Shown piece after piece: positions 52,586 through 64,000 of a stretch of DNA of 64,000 bases. Each line of letters begins with the position of its first letter. Within the stretch, counting starts at the first letter, position 1. The notes beneath the pieces are model-generated. The model saw nothing but the letters and a program-made list of their open reading frames with translations. It ran no database searches and was not told the origin of the DNA. The position numbers were made by a program, and so were the translations under genes. The DNA is taken from NCBI GenBank assembly GCA_902591755.1, contig CACJBX010000004.1, positions 1 through 64,000 of the forward strand, in the 5' to 3' direction. Source of the DNA: an uncultured Pelagibacteraceae bacterium. Its GTDB lineage: Bacteria > Pseudomonadota > Alphaproteobacteria > Pelagibacterales > Pelagibacteraceae.

Positions 52586-54741
52586 TTTTTATCTCTTTTT
52601 TTAGTTACTTTAGTTCCTGGCATTCCCAGAGTGGATCTACCTTTAGGATAAAGCTTATTTTTTACATCATATTGTCTTATTTTAGGATTTAAAGTAATTT
52701 CAAGTTCTGTACTTTCCAACTTTCTAATCTCATCTCTTAATTTAGCTGCTTCTTCAAACTCTAGATTAGACGCAGCATCTTTCATTTTTTTATTTAAACC
52801 CTTCAAGTGTTTTTTTAAATTGCCACCTATATTTGATCCCTCACTAATTTTTACGTAATCTTTTTCGTAAACACTTTCTAAAATATCGCTTATTTCTTTT
52901 TTAATTGATTTAGCATCAATTTTATTTTTTTTGTTATAATCTAATTGAATTTCCCTTCTTCTTTTTGTTTCCTGTATTGCTTTTTTAATACTTTTTGTTT
53001 CTTTATCTGCATATAAGATTACTTTTCCTTCGACATTTCTTGCAGCTCTTCCGATTGTTTGAATTAAAGATGTTTCAGACCTTAAAAAACCTTCTTTATC
53101 CGCATCTAAAATACCAACTAATGCACATTCAGGTATATCAAGCCCTTCTCTTAATAAGTTAATTCCAACTAAAACATCAAAAACACCCATACGAAGATCC
53201 CGCATAATTTCTATCCTTTCAAGTGTGTCGATATCCGAGTGAAGATACCTAACTTTAATTCCATTTTCATGGAGGTACTCAGTCAAATCTTCTGCCATTT
53301 TTTTCGTTAGGGTGGTAACTAGTACTCTATAATTCTTTTCGACAACCTTTTTACATTCGTGCATTAAATCATCCACTTGATTTTTTGCTGGTCTAACCTC
53401 TACCTCTGGATCAATTAATCCAGTGGGTCTAATAACTTGATCGATGTATTTACCTTTTGTTTGCTCTAGTTCCCATGGTCCTGGGGTTGCTGAAACAAAG
53501 ATTGTTTGTGTTCTCATTAAATCCCATTCTTCAAATTTTAATGGCCTATTATCCATGCATGAAGGTAACCTGAATCCATATTCAGCAAGTGTACTTTTTC
53601 TTGATCTATCTCCTTTATACATCCCATTTAATTGGGGAACGGTTACATGAGACTCGTCAACAAATATAATTGCATTATCCGGAAAGTACTCGAATAGAGT
53701 TGGTGGAGGTTCACCTGGTTTTCTACCAGATAAAAATCTTGAATAGTTCTCAATTCCCGCGCAAGATCCAGTAGCCTCTATCATTTCTAAGTCAAACTTT
53801 GTTCTCTCCTCTAGTCTTTGGGCTTCTAACAACTTATTTTCAGATTTATGTTTTTTAAGAGTAAGTTCTAATTCTTTTCGGATATTTATGACTGCCTGCT
53901 CTACAGTAGGCTTTGGTGTAATGTAGTGACTGTTTGCATAAACTTTTATTAAGTTTAGATCTCTGACCTTATCACCGGTCAAAGGATCAAACTCTTCTAT
54001 TTGTTCAAGTTTATTTCCAAAGAGACTTATTCTCCATGCTCTATCTTCTAAATGTGAGGGAAAAATTTCAAGATTTTCACCTCTTACTCTAAAAGTGCCC
54101 CTATAAAAGTTTTGATCATTCCTTTTGTACTGTAAAGCAACAAAAGATTTAATTATTTGTTCCCTGTTATATTCATAATTTTTTTGGAGTGTTAGTGTCA
54201 TTTTACTATAAGCTTCTACGGAACCTAATCCGTAAATACACGACACACTTGCAACAATAAGTACGTCATCTCTTTCTAGCAAAGATCTTGTTGCTGAGTG
54301 ACGCATTCTATCAATCTGTTCATTTATTGAAGCTTCTTTTTCGATATATGTATCTGACCTTGGTACGTATGCTTCAGGAGTATAGTAGTCATAATATGAA
54401 ACAAAATACTCCACAGCATTTTCAGGAAAAAAAGTTTTCATTTCGCCGTAAAGTTGAGCGGCTAATGTTTTGTTTGGGGCTAATATTAAAGCTGGTCTGT
54501 TCGTAGCTTCAATAACTTTTGCCATTGTGAAAGTTTTACCTGATCCCGTAACCCCTAATAAAACCTGATTGAATTGTTCTTTATTAGCCCCAGAAACCAG
54601 TTTTTTAATTGCTTCTGGTTGATCACCTGCGGGTGTAAAATTTGAAATTATTTTAAACTTCTTTCCTCCCTCAAGTTTTCCACTGATTTGTGGTTTTTTT
54701 CCCTCTAAATCGGTAATTAAATCTTGATATGTATTTTGCAT
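52567..54741 (-). CDS. uvrB: Excinuclease ABC subunit B
   Basis: [85 protein letters not shown]. Confidence 0.98.
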   Translation of the reverse strand: MQNTYQDLITDLEGKKPQISGKLEGGKKFKIISNFTPAGDQPEAIKKLVSGANKEQFNQVLLGVTGSGKTFTMAKVIEATNRPALILAPNKTLAAQLYGEMKTFFPENAVEYFVSYYDYYTPEAYVPRSDTYIEKEASINEQIDRMRHSATRSLLERDDVLIVASVSCIYGLGSVEAYSKMTLTLQKNYEYNREQIIKSFVALQYKRNDQNFYRGTFRVRGENLEIFPSHLEDRAWRISLFGNKLEQIEEFDPLTGDKVRDLNLIKVYANSHYITPKPTVEQAVINIRKELELTLKKHKSENKLLEAQRLEERTKFDLEMIEATGSCAGIENYSRFLSGRKPGEPPPTLFEYFPDNAIIFVDESHVTVPQLNGMYKGDRSRKSTLAEYGFRLPSCMDNRPLKFEEWDLMRTQTIFVSATPGPWELEQTKGKYIDQVIRPTGLIDPEVEVRPAKNQVDDLMHECKKVVEKNYRVLVTTLTKKMAEDLTEYLHENGIKVRYLHSDIDTLERIEIMRDLRMGVFDVLVGINLLREGLDIPECALVGILDADKEGFLRSETSLIQTIGRAARNVEGKVILYADKETKSIKKAIQETKRRREIQLDYNKKNKIDAKSIKKEISDILESVYEKDYVKISEGSNIGGNLKKHLKGLNKKMKDAASNLEFEEAAKLRDEIRKLESTELEITLNPKIRQYDVKNKLYPKGRSTLGMPGTKVTKKRDKKWKHKK

Positions 54742-54765
54742 ATATTAAACAAAGTAATAAAATAA

Positions 54766-55977
<1,212 letters not shown>

Positions 55978-55980
55978 AAT

Positions 55981-56925
55981 CTAACCTGCTAGATATTTCT
56001 CTGCCTCTAAGGCAGCCATACATCCCATACCTGCCGCTGTAACAGCTTGTCTAAAAATTTTGTCTTTAACATCTCCGGCTGCAAATATTCCTGGAACGTT
56101 TGTTTCTGTGGAGTCTGGCTTGGTAATCAAATAGCCTTCCTTATCCATTTTTAATTGATCTTTAAACAGTTGAGTTGCAGGATCATGGCCTATCGCAATA
56201 AATAGTCCATCGATTTTCAAATCACTTGTTTTGTTATTCTTTACATTCTTGATTTTTAAACCTTTAACATTTTTAGGATCATCATCTCCAATAATTTCCT
56301 CAACGACTGAATCCCAAATAATCTCAATTTTTTTATTATCCATTAGCTTTTTTTGCAACATTTTTTCTGCTCGTAACTTATCTCTTCTATGTATTAGTTT
56401 TACCTTTGAAGCAAATTTTGTGAGAAACATTGCTTCTTCTACTGCAGCATTTCCACCACCAACTACTGCAACAGTTTTTTCTTTAAAAAAGAAACCATCA
56501 CATGTAGCACATGCAGAAACCCCAAAACCCCTAAATTTTTTTTCAGACTCAAGGTTTAGCCATCTTGCCTGAGCGCCTGTAGAAATGATAATTGAGTCTG
56601 CAGTATATTTTTTACCACTTTCACCCACAGCTTCAAAAGGCTTGGACTTAAAATTAACAGATGAGATATGATCTTCAATCATTTCAGTTCCAACGGCTTT
56701 AGCTTGATCTTTCATTTGGTCCATTAGCCAAGGCCCTTGAATTACTTTTGCAAATCCAGGATAATTTTCCACATCAGTAGTTGTAGTTAACTGTCCACCA
56801 GGTTCCATTCCATGAACTAAAATTGGATTTAACATAGCTCTTGCAGCATAAACTGCCGCTGTATATCCGGCTGGGCCAGACCCAATTATTAACACTTTTG
56901 TGTGTTTAGTTGGATTTTGATTCAT
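55981..56925 (-). CDS. trxB: Thioredoxin-disulfide reductase
   Basis: VLIIGSGPAGYTAAVYAARA; GVSACATCDGFFFKEKTVAVVGGGNAAVEEA; GIFAAGDVKDKIFRQAVTAAGMGCMAALEAE. Confidence 0.97.
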   Translation of the reverse strand: MNQNPTKHTKVLIIGSGPAGYTAAVYAARAMLNPILVHGMEPGGQLTTTTDVENYPGFAKVIQGPWLMDQMKDQAKAVGTEMIEDHISSVNFKSKPFEAVGESGKKYTADSIIISTGAQARWLNLESEKKFRGFGVSACATCDGFFFKEKTVAVVGGGNAAVEEAMFLTKFASKVKLIHRRDKLRAEKMLQKKLMDNKKIEIIWDSVVEEIIGDDDPKNVKGLKIKNVKNNKTSDLKIDGLFIAIGHDPATQLFKDQLKMDKEGYLITKPDSTETNVPGIFAAGDVKDKIFRQAVTAAGMGCMAALEAEKYLAG

Positions 56926-56946
56926 ATCAAAGCTATATAGTAATTT

Positions 56947-57882
56947 ATGTCTAAATTAAAAGGGTTATTATTAACAGAGGGAATGCATGGCATGATAAGT
57001 CAAGTCGAGGGTTTGGCTAAAGCATTAGACATTGATTACACTCACCAAAAAGTTGAAATAAACATGTTTGCAAAACTTTTTCCCCCAAAAATAACTCCTA
57101 TTTCAAATTTATTTTTTAAAAAATTCACAGTACCAGAAATTGATTTGATTATTTCATGTGGAAGAAAAAGTGTCATACCTTCACTATATCTAAAAAAAAA
57201 TTCAACTAAAAAAATTGTGAATATTCATATTCAGAATCCTAAAGTTTCATTATCAAATTTTGATTATGTCATTGTACCTGAGCATGATGGATTGAATGGT
57301 AAAAACATTATTAGCTCCAAAGGTGCTTTACACTATCTTACCTTAACAGAAATTGAAAAGAACCATAATTACTTAGTTGATAAAATTAATAAAAACAAAC
57401 AACAAATACTTCTAGTTTTAGGGGGTCCCAATAAATATTATAATTACGATAAAAAAAACTTGAGTAAAATTTTTGAAAATATTAAAAATTTAGCTAAAAA
57501 AAATAATCTTCAAATTATTATTATTCCCTCCATGAGAACTCCAGCGGAAACCATTGGTTATGCGAATAAGTTCTTTGGAAATGAAAATCTTGTTATTCAA
57601 AATGTTGACAAAAAAGCTTATTTAAGCGGCCTATCGATTGCTAAATTTTTAGTAATTACTTGCGACTCGACGTCAATGATTTCTGAAGCTGCTTTAACTG
57701 GAAAACCAATATATGTAGCTCAAATACCACCAAAAAGGGATGACCACAGGTTTAGACAATTTAGGGACTTGTTTAGTAAATTAAATATTATAAAAAATTT
57801 AGAAAATAGTTTAGATATATGGAAATATGAAAAACTTGATGAAACTAATAGAATTGCAAATTTAATTAAACAGAAATTGTAA
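56947..57882 (+). CDS. Mitochondrial fission ELM1-like (DUF1022) family protein
   Basis: LLLTEGMHGMISQVEGLAKAL; ISCGRKSVIPSLYLKK; QNPKVSLSNFDYVIVPEHDGL; LVITCDSTSMISEAALTGKPIYVAQIP. Confidence 0.85.
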   Translation: MSKLKGLLLTEGMHGMISQVEGLAKALDIDYTHQKVEINMFAKLFPPKITPISNLFFKKFTVPEIDLIISCGRKSVIPSLYLKKNSTKKIVNIHIQNPKVSLSNFDYVIVPEHDGLNGKNIISSKGALHYLTLTEIEKNHNYLVDKINKNKQQILLVLGGPNKYYNYDKKNLSKIFENIKNLAKKNNLQIIIIPSMRTPAETIGYANKFFGNENLVIQNVDKKAYLSGLSIAKFLVITCDSTSMISEAALTGKPIYVAQIPPKRDDHRFRQFRDLFSKLNIIKNLENSLDIWKYEKLDETNRIANLIKQKL

Positions 57883-58544
57883 TGTCATTTTTAAATTCTT
57901 TACAAAATAAATCAAAGAAGTTTGACGATCCATTTTTGCATTGGGAATTAGACAAACCTCTTACCGAAGAACAAATAAACGAAATTGTAAAAGCTGATAT
58001 TGCAAATCCTATTGAACATGATTTGAATTATGATGGGACGAGAGCTATTGATGGCGGAGCTCCAGAATTTAGAAAAGGGTTATCTCATGGCGGAAAGGCT
58101 CTTAAGTTTAGATGTTTTATAACAAAAGATAATTCAAATGAATTCCCAAAATTAATGAAGTTGATTAAAGAGCTTCAGAGCAAGGAAACTCATGAAGAAG
58201 TTTCTAAACTTGTTGGTAAAGATTTGTCAAATTCTTATGTAAGAGTTGAAGTCATATGTGATAGGAAAGGTTTTTGGTTAAAACCTCATTGTGATATTGA
58301 GGAAAAATTAATGTCGTGTTTGCTATTTGTTAATAAAACAAATGAAAGTGAAGACTTAGGAACTGACTTTTATAATAACGACCTGAAAAAAGTTAAGACA
58401 ATGCCTTATAAAGACAATTATGGTTATTTTTTCACTAGTGGCCCAGGTACATGGCATGGTATGGAAAAAAAAGAAATTCGTAAAGAGAGAAGATGCCTGC
58501 AAGTGAACTACGTAACATTTAAAACTGACTGGAAAGTAGACTAG
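57882..58544 (+). CDS. 2OG-Fe(II) oxygenase-like protein
   Basis: 220 aa; candidate facial triad HCD ([11 protein letters not shown]), distal WHG ([13 protein letters not shown]) and [10 protein letters not shown]. Confidence 0.6.
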   Translation: MSFLNSLQNKSKKFDDPFLHWELDKPLTEEQINEIVKADIANPIEHDLNYDGTRAIDGGAPEFRKGLSHGGKALKFRCFITKDNSNEFPKLMKLIKELQSKETHEEVSKLVGKDLSNSYVRVEVICDRKGFWLKPHCDIEEKLMSCLLFVNKTNESEDLGTDFYNNDLKKVKTMPYKDNYGYFFTSGPGTWHGMEKKEIRKERRCLQVNYVTFKTDWKVD

Positions 58545-61500
58545 ATATCCTGAATAGATTTAACGCCTAACTTTTTAGTTTTCAGAGATTTTATAGCGTC
58601 TAAAAAAGAATAAGCAGTTGACATGTTTGTGCAATAGGGGATTTTGTTTGCCAATGCCCCTCTTCTTAAAGCTTTTGCATCATTAATTCTATGTTCACTG
58701 TTTCCGCCTCCAGTATTAATTACCAAAGAAATTTTCTTCGAATTTAAAATATCAACGATATGTGGTCGACCACTACTTACCTTGTTAATCGTTTTGCATT
58801 TTATACCATTATTATTTAAAACTTTTGAAGTTCCTTTTGTTCCTGAAATAGTGAAACCGAATTTTTTTAGTCTTTGTGCCACCCCTATGATTTCTTGTTT
58901 ATGCGAGTCTTTTACAGATAGAAATGCCATACCCCCAATCGGTAAAGAATTAGATGCAGCTATTTGACTCTTTGCTACTGCCATCCCAAAATCCTCATCA
59001 AAGCCCATAACCTCTCCGGTCGATTTCATTTCAGGACCAAGCAAGACATCACTATCCGGAAACTTATTAAATGGAAAGACAGCTTCTTTAACAGCATATC
59101 TTTTGTTTTTTTTATATTTTAAATTGTATTTTGAAAGTTTTTCACCTGCCATTATTCTTGATGCAATCTTTGCTAATGGAATACCGTTAGCTTTTGAAAC
59201 AAATGGAACAGTTCTGCTCGCTCGTGGGTTCACTTCTATAACAAAAATTTCATCTTTTTTAATTGCAAATTGAATATTTAAAAAACCTTTAACATTCATA
59301 GCCAAAGCTAATTTTCTTGTTTGAACCTTTATCTCTTTTATTATGTTCTCTTTAATCGATACTGGCGGCAAACAGCAAGCAGAGTCTCCAGAATGTATTC
59401 CTGCTTCTTCTATATGTTGCATAATACCTGCGACGTAAACATCTTTTCCATCTGCAATCGCATCAACATCAACTTCCATTGCATTATCAATAAACTTATC
59501 AATTAAAATTGGATTATTTTCAGACGCATCAAAAGCCTGTTTAATAAACTTTTTTAATTGATCCTCATCGTGAACTATTTCCATGGCTCTCCCACCCAAG
59601 ACGTATGAGGGACGTACGACTACTGGAAGACCAATTTTACGAGCTATTTTAATTGCAGAGTTAAAACTTTTAGCAATTCCACTTTCTGCTTGTTTTAAAT
59701 TTAATTTAATCAATAAATCTCTAAATCTGTCTCTATCTTCTGCAAGATCAATTGATGAATATTGAGTTCCGAGAATTGGCAACTTATTTTCATTAAGAAA
59801 TTTTGCGAGTTTAATTGGAGTTTGTCCTCCAAATTGTGCAATTATACCTAATAGATTACCTTTTGATTTTTCTTTTAAAATTATATTTTCCACATATTCA
59901 TCTATTAAAGGCTCAAAATAAAGTCTGTCGCTTGTGTCATAATCGGTAGAAACTGTCTCGGGATTACAGTTTATCATTATTGTTTCAAATCCTGCATCTT
60001 TAAGTGAAAAACTAGCTTGACAACAACAATAGTCAAATTCAATACCTTGCCCAATTCTGTTTGGACCTCCACCTAATATAATGATCTTTTTTTTATTACT
60101 TGGATCAGCTTCACATTCAGAGTTTAGAGCAAAATTTCTTTGGTATGTCGAATACATATATGGAGTAAATGATTTAAATTCCGCTGCACATGTGTCAACT
60201 TTTTTGAAAACTGGAACCACTCTTAAAACTTTCCTTTTTCTTTTAACAACTTCTTCTTTTAATTTTGTAAGTTTAGATAACCTTTTATCCGAAAATCCAC
60301 ATGATTTAATTCTATTAAATTCAGTATGGTTTTTTGGTAAACCATTAATTATAATTTTATTTTCGTCATCTACTATTTCTTTTATTTGATTTAAAAACCA
60401 AGGATCAATCTTTGATAACTTATAAATTTTATCTATAGAAACTTTCTTTCTAAAAGCCTCCGCAATCAGTAACAATTTGTTAGGTATACTCTCTCTTAAT
60501 TTTTTAATTATTTCCTTTTTTGAATAATTAAAAATGTCATCTAGTCCGCTCAAACCTATCTCAAGAGATACAAGTGCTTTTTGAAACGACTCTTTGAAAT
60601 TTCTGCCTATAGCCATTGCTTCCCCAACTGATCTCATTGAGGTGCCTAAAATTGCTTTAGTATCTTGAAACTTTTCAAAAGTAAATCTTGGTATTTTTGT
60701 GACTATATAATCTATAGTTGGTTCAAATGATGCTGGAGTAACTTTTGTAATTTCATTTTGAAGTTCGTCTAAGGTGTATCCAACAGCAAGTTTTGCTGCG
60801 ACTTTTGCAATTGGAAAACCTGTTGCCTTTGATGCTAAAGCAGATGATCGAGACACTCGAGGATTCATCTCTATAATTACCATTCTTCCATTTTTTGGAT
60901 TAATTGCGAACTGAACATTTGAACCTCCAGTTTCAACACCAATTTTTCTTAAACATGCAATCGAAGCATTTCTCATCACTTGATATTCCTTATCTGTTAG
61001 TGTTAACGCAGGAGCTATTGTAACGGAGTCACCTGTATGTATTCCCATTGGATCTATATTTTCAATTGAGCAAACTATTATACAATTATCATTTTTATCT
61101 CTAACGACCTCCATTTCAAATTCTTTCCAACCATCAAGGCATTCTTCCACGAGTACTTGGTTTTGAGGAGACTCGTGAAGCCCACCCTTTACAATCTTAA
61201 AAAAGTCTTTCTTGGTTCTTGCTATTCCACCTCCAAGTCCACCCAAGGTGAATGAAGGTCTTATGATCGCTGGTAATCCAATTTTTTTTAAACACTTTGA
61301 TGCATTTTTAAAATTATTTAGTATCTCAGATTTTGGAAGATCAATACCAATATCTGACATATTTTTTCTAAATCTTTTTCTATCCTCTGCGTTAGCAATT
61401 GCCTTAGAATTTGCTCCAATTAACTCAATCTTATATTTTTTTAACAATCCTTTTTTTTCTGCTTTCAAAGCTAGATTCAATGCTGTTTGACCACCCATTG

Positions 61501-61765
61501 TAGGTAGAATAGCATTAGGTTTTTCTTTCTTGATTATTTCTTCGAGGACTTCTATGGATATTGGTTCAATGTATGTTTGATCTGCAACTTCAGGATCTGT
61601 CATTATTGTTGCAGGATTTGAATTGACTAAAACAACTTTATAACCTTCATCTTTAAGTGCTTTACATGCTTGAGTTCCAGAGTAATCGAACTCACATGCT
61701 TGACCTATAATGATTGGACCTGCACCAATTACCAAAATTTTTTTAATGTCTTTTCTTTTTGGCAT
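58541..61765 (-). CDS. carB: Carbamoyl-phosphate synthase large chain
   Basis: 1074 aa; [64 protein letters not shown]; duplicated ATP-grasp. Confidence 0.98.
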   Translation of the reverse strand: MPKRKDIKKILVIGAGPIIIGQACEFDYSGTQACKALKDEGYKVVLVNSNPATIMTDPEVADQTYIEPISIEVLEEIIKKEKPNAILPTMGGQTALNLALKAEKKGLLKKYKIELIGANSKAIANAEDRKRFRKNMSDIGIDLPKSEILNNFKNASKCLKKIGLPAIIRPSFTLGGLGGGIARTKKDFFKIVKGGLHESPQNQVLVEECLDGWKEFEMEVVRDKNDNCIIVCSIENIDPMGIHTGDSVTIAPALTLTDKEYQVMRNASIACLRKIGVETGGSNVQFAINPKNGRMVIIEMNPRVSRSSALASKATGFPIAKVAAKLAVGYTLDELQNEITKVTPASFEPTIDYIVTKIPRFTFEKFQDTKAILGTSMRSVGEAMAIGRNFKESFQKALVSLEIGLSGLDDIFNYSKKEIIKKLRESIPNKLLLIAEAFRKKVSIDKIYKLSKIDPWFLNQIKEIVDDENKIIINGLPKNHTEFNRIKSCGFSDKRLSKLTKLKEEVVKRKRKVLRVVPVFKKVDTCAAEFKSFTPYMYSTYQRNFALNSECEADPSNKKKIIILGGGPNRIGQGIEFDYCCCQASFSLKDAGFETIMINCNPETVSTDYDTSDRLYFEPLIDEYVENIILKEKSKGNLLGIIAQFGGQTPIKLAKFLNENKLPILGTQYSSIDLAEDRDRFRDLLIKLNLKQAESGIAKSFNSAIKIARKIGLPVVVRPSYVLGGRAMEIVHDEDQLKKFIKQAFDASENNPILIDKFIDNAMEVDVDAIADGKDVYVAGIMQHIEEAGIHSGDSACCLPPVSIKENIIKEIKVQTRKLALAMNVKGFLNIQFAIKKDEIFVIEVNPRASRTVPFVSKANGIPLAKIASRIMAGEKLSKYNLKYKKNKRYAVKEAVFPFNKFPDSDVLLGPEMKSTGEVMGFDEDFGMAVAKSQIAASNSLPIGGMAFLSVKDSHKQEIIGVAQRLKKFGFTISGTKGTSKVLNNNGIKCKTINKVSSGRPHIVDILNSKKISLVINTGGGNSEHRINDAKALRRGALANKIPYCTNMSTAYSFLDAIKSLKTKKLGVKSIQDI

Positions 61766-62936
61766 ATTTTTTTACTTCCATAATAAAGTTATTAAATAAA
61801 TAGTGACTGTCTTGAGGTCCAGGGTTTGACTCAGGGTGGTACTGTACTGAAAAAACTGGTTTATTTTTTAACTTAATACCTTCAATACTATTATCAAATA
61901 AAGATCTGTGTGTGATTTCAATTTTAGAAGGCAAGTTATTTTTGGTCACTTCAAATCCATGATTTTGACTAGTTATTTCAACTTTATTATCTTTAAGATT
62001 TTTAACAGGATGATTTGCGCCCCTATGTCCAAGCTTCATTTTTTTTGTTTTACCACCTAGAGCAAGAGCTAATAATTGATGCCCAAGACAAATTCCAAAA
62101 ATTGGCAAACCTTCTTTTATAAGATTTTTTATAATTTTAATTGCATATTTGCCTGTCGCAGCAGGATCACCAGGCCCGTTTGACAAAAAAATTCCACTTG
62201 GTTTAAGTGTCATGATATATTCAGCTGAAGCATCACACGGCACAACTATTACATCACAATAAAAATTTGAAAAATATCTTAAAATGTTTGTTTTAATTCC
62301 ATAATCAATTGCAACCACTCTAAATTTCTTTTTTTTAATCTTTGTAAAACCGTCTTCTTTTGTCCACGTCTTAAGACCTTTCCATGTAAATTTATCTTTA
62401 GTAGACACAGTCTTTGCCAAATCTAGTCCGTTTAAACCCGGCCATTTAAGAGTTGTATTAATAAGTTTTTTTAATGGGAAAACCCCATTTTTTTTGTGAG
62501 AAATAGTTCCTTTTGGTGCGCCTTTATCTCTTATAAAATTTGTTAAGCTTCTAGTGTCTAAACCAGTTAAACCAACAATTTTATTTTTTTTAAGCCACAA
62601 ATCTAACTCAATTAATGATCTGTAGTTTGAGGGATTAGTTATTTCTGAATTGAAAATCACACCTCTAGTCCAGACTTTTTCAGATTCATTATCCTGCTTA
62701 TTGGTTCCAACATTACCAATGTGGGGAAAGGTAAAATTAATAATTTGTCCCGCATAAGAGGGATCTGAAATTATTTCTTGGTAACCGGTTATTGAAGTAT
62801 TAAAACAAACCTCTCCTGTAGCAGTACCTTCATAACCAATACCAATTCCATTAAAAATTGATTTATTTTCAAGAACTAAAATACCCGGGCTAAAATTTGA
62901 TTTTTTTTTTGAGTTTACTTTTTGTTTTTTGTTCAA
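61743..62936 (-). CDS. carA: Carbamoyl-phosphate synthase small chain
   Basis: [91 protein letters not shown]. Confidence 0.97.
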   Translation of the reverse strand: MNKKQKVNSKKKSNFSPGILVLENKSIFNGIGIGYEGTATGEVCFNTSITGYQEIISDPSYAGQIINFTFPHIGNVGTNKQDNESEKVWTRGVIFNSEITNPSNYRSLIELDLWLKKNKIVGLTGLDTRSLTNFIRDKGAPKGTISHKKNGVFPLKKLINTTLKWPGLNGLDLAKTVSTKDKFTWKGLKTWTKEDGFTKIKKKKFRVVAIDYGIKTNILRYFSNFYCDVIVVPCDASAEYIMTLKPSGIFLSNGPGDPAATGKYAIKIIKNLIKEGLPIFGICLGHQLLALALGGKTKKMKLGHRGANHPVKNLKDNKVEITSQNHGFEVTKNNLPSKIEITHRSLFDNSIEGIKLKNKPVFSVQYHPESNPGPQDSHYLFNNFIMEVKKYAKKKRH

Positions 62937-63061
62937 TTACAACTCATAAGTTAAAGGTTAATACAATAAAAGCTTGAGTTAAGCAACTGAACTAATACAA
63001 AATTTAAAAAAAAAAACAATTTTTCTTTTAAGAAAAAATCTTTAAGTTAAATTAAATATAA

Positions 63062-63526
63062 ATGTCCATTAAAGAAAAAATTAACGAAGAGTATAAAACT
63101 GCTCTAAAATCTAAAGATAAAAACAAGATATCAACTTATAGGTTAATTCTGTCTGGGATAAAAGATTTGGATATATCAAATAGATCAGGACCAAATAAGA
63201 AAGAGACAGATGATGAGGATATTAAAAAACTTTTAAAAAAAATGATTAAACAAAGAAACGAATCAGTTGAAATTTACAAAAAAAATAAGAGAGAAGATTT
63301 ATTAAAAATAGAACAAGGGGAGATAGATTTGTTATCAACATACTTACCTAAACAACTAAGTGAAGAGGAGACTAAAAAAATATGTTCAGAAATTATTTCA
63401 AAAGTTGGAGCTCAAAGTATTAAGGACATGGGCAAAGTAATGGGTGAGTTAAAAAAGAATTATTCTGATAGCATAGATTTTTCTAAAGCCGGATCAATGT
63501 TGAAGGAACTGTTAAATAAACAATGA
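63062..63526 (+). CDS. GatB/YqeY domain-containing protein
   Basis: 154 aa; YKTALKSKDKNKISTYRLILSGIKD; MIKQRNESVEIYKKNKREDLLKIEQGEIDLLSTYLPKQLSEEE; MGKVMGELKK. Confidence 0.92.
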   Translation: MSIKEKINEEYKTALKSKDKNKISTYRLILSGIKDLDISNRSGPNKKETDDEDIKKLLKKMIKQRNESVEIYKKNKREDLLKIEQGEIDLLSTYLPKQLSEEETKKICSEIISKVGAQSIKDMGKVMGELKKNYSDSIDFSKAGSMLKELLNKQ

Positions 63527-64000
63527 AATATCCAAAAGAGTATCTTGATGAAATTAAAATTAGACTAAAAGTTTCCACAGTTGTCTCAAAACACGTATCA
63601 TTAAAAAAAAGAGGAAAAGAGTTTGTAGGACTGTCACCTTTTAAAAATGAAAAAACCCCCTCCTTTACAGTAAATGATGAAAAAGGTTTTTATCACTGTT
63701 TTAGCACTTCAGAACATGGAAATATTTTTGATTTTGTAATGAAAATGCAAAATTTTAAATTTGGAGAAGCAGTAAAATTTTTAGCTAACTTAGCTGGAAT
63801 TGCACCCTATAGATTTTCTAAAGTAGATGAGCAAAGAGAAAAAGAGTGGGACGAATACTCAAACATACATTTAGAGTATAGTAATCATTATCAGAATGAA
63901 TTACTAAACAATCCTAACTCAAGGATTGCTTTAGATTATTTAAAAAAAAGAAAAATCAACAACTCAATTATTGAAGAATTTAAAATTGGATTTGTTAACT
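63523..64000 (+). CDS. dnaG: DNA primase, 3' end truncated by window edge
   Basis: ATG at 63523 overlaps the yqeY stop; MKYPKEYLDEIKIRLKVSTVVSKHVSLKKRGKEFVGLSPFKNEKTPSFTVNDEKGFYHCFSTSEHGNIFDFVMKMQNFKFGEAVKFLANLAGI, DnaG N-terminal region. Absent from the track because it is incomplete. Confidence 0.93.
   Translation, partial: MKYPKEYLDEIKIRLKVSTVVSKHVSLKKRGKEFVGLSPFKNEKTPSFTVNDEKGFYHCFSTSEHGNIFDFVMKMQNFKFGEAVKFLANLAGIAPYRFSKVDEQREKEWDEYSNIHLEYSNHYQNELLNNPNSRIALDYLKKRKINNSIIEEFKIGFVN

Noticed and set aside
59321-61490. Plus-strand ORFs opposite carB
   Set aside because: Antisense shadows of a conserved gene.

Overview
The window is AT-rich and gene-dense, with a streamlined alphaproteobacterial gene content that looks like SAR11/Pelagibacterales (an inference from gene content and protein style; no database was searched). 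I see no prophage, IS element, CRISPR array or rRNA. Main blocks: lipid A/Kdo genes (waaA partial, msbA-like), ubiA, a quinone reductase/pirin/HAD cluster, a complete aa3-type cytochrome c oxidase operon (coxB, coxA, ctaB, a 40-aa CoxF-like ORF missing from the ORF track, ctaG, coxC, surf1) followed by thrC. Next is a tightly overlapping minus-strand chain crtI-crtB-crtY-blh-ispH-thrB-rnhA (retinal synthesis coupled to ispH), then the F0 ATP synthase operon (atpI-B-E-F'-F) and an unusually short Smc. Further on are mutY, a CcrM-type methyltransferase, rnhB, a family-4-like UDG, ispE, tRNA-Gln(TTG), cca, greA, hemF, the bc1 complex (petABC), ychF-pth-rplY-prs, lgt-midA-pgeF, a MarR/response regulator/histidine kinase operon, ilvE, pgsA, uvrC, folB, uvrB, aspC, trxB, an ELM1-like gene, carAB, a yqeY-like gene and the start of dnaG. 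Most of the window is ordinary core genome. The observations most worth checking are the apparently hinge-less short Smc, the retinal/ispH coupled operon without crtE or rhodopsin, GANTC sites in an inverted repeat upstream of ccrM, apparent loss of metal-ligand cysteines in UDG and DnaG, a 22-bp perfect inverted repeat upstream of petABC, and the near-total absence of spacer at convergent and some divergent gene junctions.
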